Position numbers and translations under genes: made by a program. This document shows positions 1 to 7,000 of a DNA stretch of 8,082 bases, in pieces (positions within the stretch are counted from its first letter, which is position 1; each line of letters starts with the position of its first letter). Source of the stretch: an uncultured Verrucomicrobiales bacterium (GTDB lineage Bacteria > Verrucomicrobiota > Verrucomicrobiia > Limisphaerales > JACDHS01); the NCBI GenBank assembly GCA_937983475.1, contig CALJZV010000423.1, positions 1 through 8,082 on the forward strand, read 5' to 3'. The notes beneath the pieces are model-generated. The model ran no database searches. It had not been told where the DNA came from and worked only from the letters and a program-made list of their open reading frames with translations.

Positions 1-50
1 AAAAAAGCGACGCCCAGGACCATGAGAAAAATAAAACAGCGGGGTTTCAT
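1..50 (-). CDS. Partial 5' end of an unidentified gene, probable exported or membrane protein
   Basis: An ATG at 50-48 opens a minus-strand frame that stays open to the window edge and reads MKPRCFIFLMVLGVAF. Basic residues (K2, R4) followed by an unbroken hydrophobic run are what is seen, and this is the usual shape of a signal peptide or N-terminal membrane anchor. It lies 117 bp downstream of panB in the same direction, so it could be the next gene of that cluster or start its own transcript. There is no Shine-Dalgarno-like sequence before the ATG, but none of the other starts in this window has one either. Only 16 codons are visible, so no function can be given and the frame could be chance. 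Confidence 0.45.
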   Translation of the reverse strand, partial: MKPRCFIFLMVLGVAF

Positions 51-167
51 CGTGGAATTCAAGGCTAGCAGCGCCGCCTTGCGAGTCAATTTGCGGCGGC
101 CGATTTGTTACACGTCCCAGAAACCTCCGGAAAAATGACGAACGCAGTGTCCCTATGCGGCTTCACC

Positions 168-920
168 TCAAATGGAGGCTTTCCAGTTCGCGATGGCGGC
201 CTTCATTTGCTCTGCGATCTGAAATTGGGGTTTCACATGGCGCGGGATGAATCCGGGTGATGTGCCCCAGAGGTCGGTGGTCACCAGCACCTGCCCGTCG
301 CATTTTGGACCCGAGCCGATGCCGATGGTGGGAATGGACACGCTATCGGTGATTTGCTGCGCCACCGAGGCGGTGACCAGTTCCAACACCAATCCAAATG
401 CGCCGGCCCCTTCCAGGGCCTTTGCATCAGCAAGCAATTGATCGCGTTCCAGGTTTGTTTTGCCCTTGATGTGATAGCCACCTTCCTCCAGCACGTGCTG
501 GGGAAGCATGCCCAAATGGCCAAGGAACGCGATTTCCGCAGAGATTATGGCTTGAACCTGCGGCAGAATGTCACGGCCTCCTTCGGCCTTCACGGCCTGC
601 GCCCCGGCTGCAATCAGTCGCTGGGCATTGGCAACGGCCTGTTCGGAAGATTCGTAACTTTGAAACGGCAGGTCGGCCACAATCAGCGCGCGAGGATTGG
701 CCCGGGCTACGGCGCGGATGTGGTGCTCCATTTCGTCCATGGTCACGCGTGTGGTATCTGGATATCCGAGCACCACCATGCCAAGGGAATCGCCAACCAA
801 TATGACCGGAATGCCCGCGTCATCGACGACTTTGGCCATTGCAAAATCGTAGGCAGTCAGGACGGCGATTTTTTCGCGGCCTTTCATCGCCCGGATGGCG
901 TTGGCTTTGTCCAGGCTCAT
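168..920 (-). CDS. panB: 3-methyl-2-oxobutanoate hydroxymethyltransferase (ketopantoate hydroxymethyltransferase)
   Basis: PanB transfers a hydroxymethyl group from 5,10-methylene-tetrahydrofolate to 2-oxoisovalerate, giving ketopantoate, the first committed step to pantothenate and CoA; it is cytosolic. The 250-residue product covers the whole TIM-barrel family (E. coli PanB has 264). Visible family landmarks are TAYD (22-25), LVGDSLGM (41-48), ADLPF (82-86), KAEGG (111-115), GHLG (134-137), the LVLE segment (177-180) and IGIGSG (199-204). By alignment with E. coli PanB, the metal ligands are D44, D83 and E113, K111 is also conserved, and the catalytic glutamate is E180; all are present, so the enzyme should be active. 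The ATG at 920 aligns with the family N-terminus and lies 6 bp after the stop of the heptose kinase gene, so the two are very probably co-transcribed. No Shine-Dalgarno sequence is evident. No panC or panD is in the window. Confidence 0.96.
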   Translation of the reverse strand: MSLDKANAIRAMKGREKIAVLTAYDFAMAKVVDDAGIPVILVGDSLGMVVLGYPDTTRVTMDEMEHHIRAVARANPRALIVADLPFQSYESSEQAVANAQRLIAAGAQAVKAEGGRDILPQVQAIISAEIAFLGHLGMLPQHVLEEGGYHIKGKTNLERDQLLADAKALEGAGAFGLVLELVTASVAQQITDSVSIPTIGIGSGPKCDGQVLVTTDLWGTSPGFIPRHVKPQFQIAEQMKAAIANWKASI

Positions 921-926
921 GGCGAA

Positions 927-1940
927 TTAACGGCGGAAACTGGCGATCAGTTCCTCAGGTTGCACTGTGGCGGTGCCGACTTTGCCCACCACCACGCCCG
1001 CGGCGTGATTGGAAAACACGGCGGCCTCGACCGGCGACGCCCCGGCGGCAATGGCCAATGTGAACGTGGCGATTACGGTGTCACCCGCGCCGGACACATC
1101 GAAAACCTCCTGCGCGACCGTGGGAATGTGAAACGGCTTTTGGTTGCGCTGACAAAGCAACATGCCTAGATCGCCCAGGGTGATGAGCAGCACGGCGGGC
1201 TGCAATTCGGCAAGAAGCATTTCAGCCGCGCGCATCAGGTTGATGTCAGCGAGAGGATTGTCGTTGCGGGTCTCATCGGGAATGCCCGCCAATTCGAAGG
1301 CTTCCTTGCGGTTGGGCGTGATGAGCGAAAGGCCCGTCAGATCGAGCTTGTGAGTGGGCTTCGGGTCGAGGCTGAGCCAGATGCCGCGCTCCCGGCAAAG
1401 TTGCTTCAGCGCGTCCAGCAGGGACTGCGTCACCACGCCTTTGCCGTAATCGCCGACAATGATGGCGTCGGAGGTGTGCAGTTTCTCCTCAAGGCACTGA
1501 AGCAGCCGCTGGGTGGATTTGGAGTCGAGATCGGAGCGGGTTTCCCGGTCCACGCGAACGACCTGTTGCTGGTGGGCGACAATGCGGGTCTTGATGCTCG
1601 TGACGCAGTGGTTCGCGGGCAAAACGCCGTCGCACCCGATGCCCTGTTCCTTGAGGAGTGCTTTTAATTTCTTTGCGGCATCGTCTTTGCCGACAATGCC
1701 GAAAATTTCTGTTGGCGCTTTCAAGTCGGCAAGGTTGCGCGCGACATTGGCAGCGCCGCCGGGCATGAAGCTTTCCCGCTCGAACTCAACCACTGGCACC
1801 GGTGCCTCGGGGGAAATACGGGAGACGCGACCCCAGAGAAATTGATCCAGCATCACGTCGCCCACGACCAGGACATTGGCTTTGTTGGTGGCTGCCAGCA
1901 GCTTCTTGACTCGTGAAATTGTCAGGGTTCTTGGAGACAT
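927..1940 (-). CDS. rfaE1: D-glycero-beta-D-manno-heptose-7-phosphate kinase, kinase-only form
   Basis: This PfkB/ribokinase-family enzyme phosphorylates D-glycero-D-manno-heptose 7-phosphate at C1, a cytosolic step towards ADP-heptose for the LPS inner core. The 337-residue product starts with the VLVVGDVMLDQFLWGRVSR region (23-41), typical of RfaE/HldE domain I, followed by SPEAPVPVV (43-51) and GGAANVARNL (61-70, substrate-binding PfkB signature 1). It continues with VGDYGKGV (162-169), DPKP (192-195), LITPNRKE (206-213) and the second PfkB signature DVSGAGDTV (281-289), with D287 as the expected catalytic base. E. coli HldE is a 477-residue fusion with a C-terminal adenylyltransferase; this protein stops after the kinase, so the nucleotidyltransferase must be encoded elsewhere. 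It sits 87 bp after thiG and 6 bp before panB, same strand. A plain sugar kinase is the alternative, but the N-terminal motifs favour the heptose enzyme. Confidence 0.9.
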   Translation of the reverse strand: MSPRTLTISRVKKLLAATNKANVLVVGDVMLDQFLWGRVSRISPEAPVPVVEFERESFMPGGAANVARNLADLKAPTEIFGIVGKDDAAKKLKALLKEQGIGCDGVLPANHCVTSIKTRIVAHQQQVVRVDRETRSDLDSKSTQRLLQCLEEKLHTSDAIIVGDYGKGVVTQSLLDALKQLCRERGIWLSLDPKPTHKLDLTGLSLITPNRKEAFELAGIPDETRNDNPLADINLMRAAEMLLAELQPAVLLITLGDLGMLLCQRNQKPFHIPTVAQEVFDVSGAGDTVIATFTLAIAAGASPVEAAVFSNHAAGVVVGKVGTATVQPEELIASFRR

Positions 1941-2027
1941 GGGGAGAATGGGTAAATCGTTACATGGCTAACAGGTTGTATGGTTCAATGGTTCTGAACA
2001 TTTCGCGTCCATGATGGGGCAAACTGT

Positions 2028-2816
2028 CTAATCCAAAAACGCGGTCAACGGGCTGGTGGCGCTGGCGGTTTCCAGGCGCTCAGCCAAGCCCACTTCGTAA
2101 GCCTCACGTCCGCATTCCACGGCCATTTTAAATGCGCGGGACATCCGCACGGGATCGTTTGCCACGGCGATTGCCGTGTTGACCAGGACGGCGTCCGCGC
2201 CCATTTCCATGGCTTCTGCCGCGTGGCTTGGCGCTCCGATGCCGGCGTCCACGACCACCGGAACGGTTGCCTGCTCCAGAATGATGCGAATCTGGCCGCG
2301 CGTTTCGATGCCGCGGTTGGACCCGATGGGCGAGCCCAGCGGCATGACCGTCGCCACGCCGACATCCTGCAATCGCTTGGCAAGGACCGGGTCGGCATTG
2401 ATGTAGGGCAGCACGACGAATTCCTCCTTCACGAGGATTTCGGCGGCCTTGAGGGTTTCAACCGGATCGGGAAGCAAATAACGGGGGTCGGGATGAATTT
2501 CGAGCTTCACCCATTTGGGGAGCCCTGCGGCGACAGCCAGGCGCGCCAGGCGAACAGCCTCCTCGGCGGTCATCGCGCCGCTGGTGTTGGGAAGGACGAG
2601 GTATTTCTTGGAATCAACAAATTCCAGGATGTTGGCAAAGGGATCCTTTTTGCCTGACAGGTCGGCGCGGCGCAATGCGACGGTGACCATCTCCGTGCCG
2701 CTGGCTTGCAAGGCGTCCCGCATCGCTTCTGGCGACGAAAATTTTCCAGTGCCCACAAACAAGCGGGACCGGAATTGCCGACCGGCGATGATTAATGGTT
2801 TTGGTGCCAAAGACAT
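2028..2816 (-). CDS. thiG: Thiazole synthase
   Basis: ThiG condenses 1-deoxy-D-xylulose 5-phosphate, dehydroglycine and the thiocarboxylate sulfur carried on ThiS into the thiazole phosphate moiety of thiamine. The 262-residue product matches the family along its length: LFVGTGKFSS (19-28), LPNTSGAMTAEEAVRLA (75-91), KLEIHPDPRYLLPDP (104-118), MPLGSPIGSNRG (158-169), VPVVVDAGIG (185-194), GADAVLVNTAIAVA (206-219) and the C-terminal ATSPLTAFL. K104 in KLEIHPD is the expected Schiff-base lysine. The frame is open back to an ATG at 2933, but the extra 39 residues are arginine- and proline-rich, unlike any ThiG N-terminus, and would overlap the divergent gene; the ATG at 2816 is therefore chosen. 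The usual partners thiS, thiF and thiH/thiO are not beside it. I see no thi-box (TPP riboswitch) motif in the 115-bp upstream spacer. Confidence 0.95.
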   Translation of the reverse strand: MSLAPKPLIIAGRQFRSRLFVGTGKFSSPEAMRDALQASGTEMVTVALRRADLSGKKDPFANILEFVDSKKYLVLPNTSGAMTAEEAVRLARLAVAAGLPKWVKLEIHPDPRYLLPDPVETLKAAEILVKEEFVVLPYINADPVLAKRLQDVGVATVMPLGSPIGSNRGIETRGQIRIILEQATVPVVVDAGIGAPSHAAEAMEMGADAVLVNTAIAVANDPVRMSRAFKMAVECGREAYEVGLAERLETASATSPLTAFLD

Positions 2817-2931
2817 CGGCGGCGAAGATAGTGAGCGCGGGTGAGGATGTCGAGAATGGAGGCGCGCGTGCATGCCTTGTCGGAGGGGCTTGCCGGAATT
2901 TCGCCAGCCGGGTAAGTTTGGGCCATCATCC
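2817..2931. promoter_or_regulatory. Divergent intergenic region between thiG and the glycosidase gene
   Basis: This spacer must contain the start signals of both thiG (leftward) and the exported protein gene (rightward), unless thiG's promoter lies inside the neighbouring gene. On the plus strand a poor sigma70-like pair, TTGCCG at 2890-2895 and TAAGTT at 2913-2918 with a 17-bp spacer, would put the transcript start a few bases before the ATG at 2932. It matches the -10 consensus at only three of six positions, so it is a suggestion only. On the minus strand I see no convincing promoter, no CTGAGA-type thi-box and no Shine-Dalgarno sequence. Confidence 0.3.
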
Positions 2932-4029
2932 ATGAAAGGGAGACGCGTTTTCAGTTTGGGTTGGTTCGGTTTCGTTGGCTTGTTGGCCTGTTCGCCAACG
3001 ATTCAAGCCGCCACAGTCGTGACCCATCCTTTTGTGGGCGTGAAGTATTATCACCGCACCGAGACGTCACCCCGTCCGCTGGTCATGCACATTCTGGAAA
3101 TTGACCTGACCGCGCCTGGCATTTCGGTTGCCGTGACCCCTGACAACGGGGCGAAGCCGGGAGAAACCACCCGGCAGCGCACCAGTGATTTTGTGGCCCA
3201 GCTTGGCGCGCAAATTGGCATTAACGGCACGTTTTACACCACTGCGGGGAGCGGTCCCGGGCCCGGCGGCGTTACCGAATATTACGCCAACCTGACCTAC
3301 TTCCATTATGCCTCCGGAAACCCTGTTTCCACATGGTCGGGCACGGGCGACCCGGATGAACGCGGAATCAATATTACTTCGAACAACGTCGCCACATTTA
3401 TTCGCCCATTTGCCATCAACCAGGCCGACTACCTGGTTCGCCCCACCGCAACCGTCCTTTACAATGCCATCAGTTCCTACGACGGCATCCTCATCACCAA
3501 TGCCATCACCGCCACAGATGCCAATCTGCATCCGCGCACGGCAATGGGCCTCAATGCCAATCGCACCCGGCTTTACCTTTTAGTCGTGGATGGACGCCAG
3601 ACCGGTTATTCGGAGGGAATGACCACCATTGAAGTGGCTCAATTATTGCAAAGCGATTATGGCGTGACCGATGCGATCAATCTCGATGGCGGCGGGTCCA
3701 CGACGCTGGTCATGGCCGATCCGGTCGTGCGGGTGGTGAACCGTCCCTCCGACGGTGTGGAGCGGCTTCAAGGATGCAACTTTGGTGTGTTTGCGACGGT
3801 TCCGGCGAGGCCTTCATTTATTGCAAACTCGCAGCAGTATTTTGCCGACGGCCGGTTCCAAGGTGCGCTGTCAGGGACCGCAGGCGCGAAGTATGAAATA
3901 CATGTTTCGCCGGACCTGCAAAACTGGAGTCTTCTAAGCGTGCTGCAAATGACCAATTCATCGGCGCAGTTTGTGGACACCAACGCAACAGGCGGGCTTC
4001 GTTTTTACAAAGCCCGCCCATTGCCGTGA
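2932..4029 (+). CDS. Exported phosphodiester glycosidase family protein (NAGPA-like domain) with C-terminal verrucomicrobial module
   Basis: The 365-residue product has a basic start (MKGRR), a hydrophobic core (residues 6-19) and a likely signal peptidase I site near TIQA-A (26/27); LLAC at 17-20 is a non-canonical lipobox, so a lipoprotein cannot be excluded. Residues about 35-290 look like the phosphodiester glycosidase/NAGPA family, first known from the mammalian enzyme that uncovers mannose 6-phosphate by removing GlcNAc. Landmarks are GINGTFY (96-102), HPRTAMGLN (200-208), VVDGRQTGYSEGMT (218-231) and the hallmark NLDGGGSTTL (250-259). Residues about 303-363 form a separate module with YEIHVSPDLQNW (321-332) and RFYKARP (357-363), of the type that ends many verrucomicrobial exported proteins. 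The true substrate is unknown; bacterial members may act on cell-wall or exopolysaccharide phosphodiesters. The start is the ATG at 2932; an in-frame ATG at 2872 would add 20 residues ahead of the signal peptide and is less likely. The gene is monocistronic, divergent from thiG and convergent with the oxidoreductase gene. Confidence 0.85.
   Translation: MKGRRVFSLGWFGFVGLLACSPTIQAATVVTHPFVGVKYYHRTETSPRPLVMHILEIDLTAPGISVAVTPDNGAKPGETTRQRTSDFVAQLGAQIGINGTFYTTAGSGPGPGGVTEYYANLTYFHYASGNPVSTWSGTGDPDERGINITSNNVATFIRPFAINQADYLVRPTATVLYNAISSYDGILITNAITATDANLHPRTAMGLNANRTRLYLLVVDGRQTGYSEGMTTIEVAQLLQSDYGVTDAINLDGGGSTTLVMADPVVRVVNRPSDGVERLQGCNFGVFATVPARPSFIANSQQYFADGRFQGALSGTAGAKYEIHVSPDLQNWSLLSVLQMTNSSAQFVDTNATGGLRFYKARPLP
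3991..4018. terminator. Perfect 9-bp stem-loop at the convergent gene junction, possible bidirectional terminator or attenuating hairpin
   Basis: GGCGGGCTT (3991-3999) and AAGCCCGCC (4010-4018) are exact inverted complements around a 10-nt loop. The structure is GC-rich at its base and lies inside the last codons of the plus-strand gene (residues 354-363), 11 bp before its stop and 33 bp beyond the stop of the oncoming oxidoreductase gene. The spacer between the two stops is only 22 bp. Neither strand has a U-tract directly after the stem, so it is not a textbook intrinsic terminator; a T-rich stretch (about 4045-4053) follows some 27 nt later on the plus strand. Confidence 0.4.
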
Positions 4030-4051
4030 TATTAATTCCGCAGTCTTTTAT

Positions 4052-7000
4052 TTACTTCAAGGCAGCCAACTCCGCCTCGAACAACTCACGCGTCTTGCCC
4101 TGCAAGTCCGCCAGGGAGATTTCGCCGCCGTCCACCTTCTTAAGCAGGTTCTTCTGGGCGAGGTAATCCTTGTTCACAACGCCCGCGCGGCTCTGGATCA
4201 TGCGCCAGGCCTTGCGGCGCTCCACGGCAAATAAAACCATCTGCCGCGACACGGCGTAGAATTTTATCTTCCCGTCCACCTCGGCCTTGATGTAAACGCC
4301 GAAGTTGGGAACGAAGCTGCGATGGTTTTTGTCGAAGACCCGGCGGTGAATGACGTCGTCCTGCGTGATGCAGACGAGGATGTCGTCCCAGTGGATCATC
4401 TCGGCGACTTCCTCCTCCTTGACGGCCTTGACGTGCTTGCGGAAACGGCCCTCGGTCAACGCCCAGTGCGCGACGGTGAAGTTGTATTCCTCACCGGAAG
4501 ATTTGAATTTGGTGCGCCACCAGTCGCGCTCAGGCGTCGGGTTGCCCTTGAGATCGAACGCTTCCTGGATGGTTTCGCCCTTGCGCGGGTTGAAGACAAA
4601 CTCCGGCATGCCGCGTGCGTCGCGGACCATCTTGGCCTGGTCGGCGGACATGTTGTCGCCGACGCCGTGCTCGGGTTGGCAGGTGGTGTAGCTCTGGAAG
4701 AACGCCGTGCCACGGTATTCCAACCCATCGAGGATCGCCTTGTAAAGCTTCGCGGCGTTGGCCATCGAAACCTGCGCCACAAACGGCGAGCCATGCCCGC
4801 TGGTGAACGCCTCGGCCACGCTCTTCTTCTCGATTAATTTGCCCTGGGAGGCGACGCCGAACTGGTTCATGTCGTAGCCGCCGAGCATGGTCGAGGAATC
4901 GGAATTCTGGCCGCCGGTGTTCGAGTAAACCTGCGTGTCGAGCATCAGCAGCTTCACGTTCGGCCGGTTTTGCAGGATGACCTTGGAGACATTCTGGAAC
5001 CCAATGTCGCCAAACGCGCCGTCGCCGCCGACGACCCAGACCTTCGGCAGTTCGCGGATTTCCTGCTCGGTCATCAGGGTGTCGTCCAAATGAGTCAGGG
5101 CGAAATAGTCGGACTGGTCCATCACGCCGTCGGCGCGGTCGAGAAGCGCGTCGGCAAGCCGCTCGGGGACAACCGACCGGCGCGAGTGCGAAAGGATGAC
5201 CGACTCGGCCAGCAGCCAACTGATGGTCGCGCCGTCCTGAAAGAGCGAGTTCATCCACGGATACGGATGCGGGTTCGACGGCGGCGTGGAGCCATAGACC
5301 GTGTTGCAACCGGTGCTGGCCCCCATGAACATGACAGACATGCCGTTGGCGGGGCGTCCGTCAATGGCCTGCAAGTCGCGATGGTTGAAGGCGTCCTGGC
5401 GCATGACGGCGGCGATGCCGCTGACAATTTGCTCGTCGGTGATCGGGCCGTGCTTGGCCTCGTAATCGGCAATGCGCCTGGCGGTGTCGGCGTCGCTTTC
5501 CCCGCCCAAGCCCATAATGATGTGGATGACGGCCTTGCGGAACAGCTTGTATTCCTCGTCGCTGCGCGCCTTGAGCGCCTGAAGTTTGCCGAGGCCCTCG
5601 TTTTCGAGTTTGGTCGCCTTGCCGCGCAAACGGTCGGCCTTCTTGTGATAGAGCGGCCGCATGTAGGCTTCGGTGACCGAGGCCGCCGCGCGGAGAATGC
5701 TCTTCTCGCCGCAACCGGCGCACGCGCCGTCGCCGGAAACCAATGCCTCATAATTTCTGCGGACCATCAGATGATTGCGGAGGGCGGCCTCGCGCGAATT
5801 GGCGGCGTCATTGTCGTTGTAAAGGCCAAGGAACTTCTGAGGCGTGTCGGGAAGCAGCCGGGAGAATATGTGCGCCGTGGTGAGCTGCGCGTTGAGTTCC
5901 TCCGTCTCCCGTGTCATGCGCAACGCGTCGTGATCGCCGCAGACCTGGACGCATTCGCCGCAGCCCTTGCAGAGGTCGCTGACGAAAATGCTGAACAGGC
6001 CGCCGCTGCCAGCCTGTTTTTGCTCCAGGGAACGGAAGATGGCCGGGACGTTGGAGTAGGCCAGCGGCAATGTGTCAATGATGCCGGTGAATTCCGCTCG
6101 CGCCTTTTCAGCGATGGCGGCAAGCCGGGCCACCTCGTCGCGGATGATGTCCTTGAAGGGCAGCTTCTGCTTGGCCTTGACCGCCTCGACCATGCGGCCG
6201 CGGGCGCGTTCCTCGATGCCCTTGAGTTCTTCGAGCAGTTTTTTGCGCTCCGCAGTGTCGGTCACGTAATTGACGGCGGCGGTCCGCAAAACCGTGGCGA
6301 TGTCTTGAGAAGTGTTCGGCAACGCAGTGTCCGGGCAGGCAGTAATGCACTCCATGCACTGGGTGCAATTCTCGGCGATGTAAACCGGCGTCTCGCGTCG
6401 GGCGACATACTTGGATTGCGTGGCGCCCGAGCCGGCGGCCATGACGCCAAGTGACGCCAATGCGCCGGAGGGTTGGTGGTAGCCCAGTCCGCAGCGGTAT
6501 TCGCTGTCGAACTTGGCCAGCGTCTGGAACGGCGAGCGCGTCTGCCCGGCGGGCGGCTTGATGCCGATGACGCCCGCGCCCATGCTCACGCCGGCGGTCG
6601 GCGGGATCTGATGCTCGCCGATTGGCTTGAGCGGCGGGTTGCGCATCGAGGAACGGTCGGGATCGTTAAATTCGCCGTATTGAATCTCCTGCACGCGCGA
6701 GAAGCCCTCGGTCATGACCGTCATGTTCGAGTCCACAACCGCGGCGCCGAAGCGGCCGAACTTCTTCTCGTATTGCTTGCGCACCTGTTCCTGGAAGACC
6801 TCCTCGCTGATTTTGTTGTCCTTGAGGAAGGGCGACACGCGGAAAAACGCGCCGAGAAACGAGTTGCCCTGCATGCGGAGCTGAAGGTCGGGCCGGTTGG
6901 TGGCTTTGCGCGCGATGTCGAACCCGGGCAGGATGAAAATGCGGATGTTGTTGTCGCGAACGAACTGCCGGTAAACCGAAGGGATGCGCGTCCACGCGGT

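Noticed and set aside
73..100. Inverted repeat GCCGCC/GGCGGC as a terminator after panB
   Set aside because: The stem is only 6 bp with a 16-nt loop and no T-run follows on the minus strand; such a match is common in GC-rich sequence.
354..1169. A 271-codon plus-strand open frame spanning the antisense of panB and the heptose kinase gene
   Set aside because: Both sense genes are complete with intact catalytic residues. The antisense product is histidine- and glycine-rich low-information sequence and crosses a gene boundary, as a shadow frame would.
1980..1999. Tandem ATGGTTC copies (1980-1986 and 1988-1994) and a 5-bp inverted repeat GTTCA/TGAAC in the thiG-rfaE1 spacer
   Set aside because: Too short to separate from chance in an 87-bp spacer. 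It could be a regulator site but nothing supports that.
2872..2931. Upstream ATG for the glycosidase gene
   Set aside because: It would put 20 residues (MPCRRGLPEFRQPGKFGPSS) in front of an otherwise ideal signal peptide.
2817..2931. TPP riboswitch upstream of thiG
   Set aside because: Neither the CTGAGA core nor the other conserved thi-box segment was found on the minus strand of this spacer.
2817..2933. Extended N-terminus of thiG beginning at the ATG at 2933
   Set aside because: The 39 extra residues do not resemble any ThiG, would overlap the start of the divergent gene, and are followed by an ATG at 2816 that aligns with the family start.
4970..6454. A 494-codon open frame on the plus strand opposite the oxidoreductase gene
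   Set aside because: It lies wholly antisense to a gene with clear conserved motifs. Its product has no recognisable domain and is explained by the third-position GC bias of the real gene.
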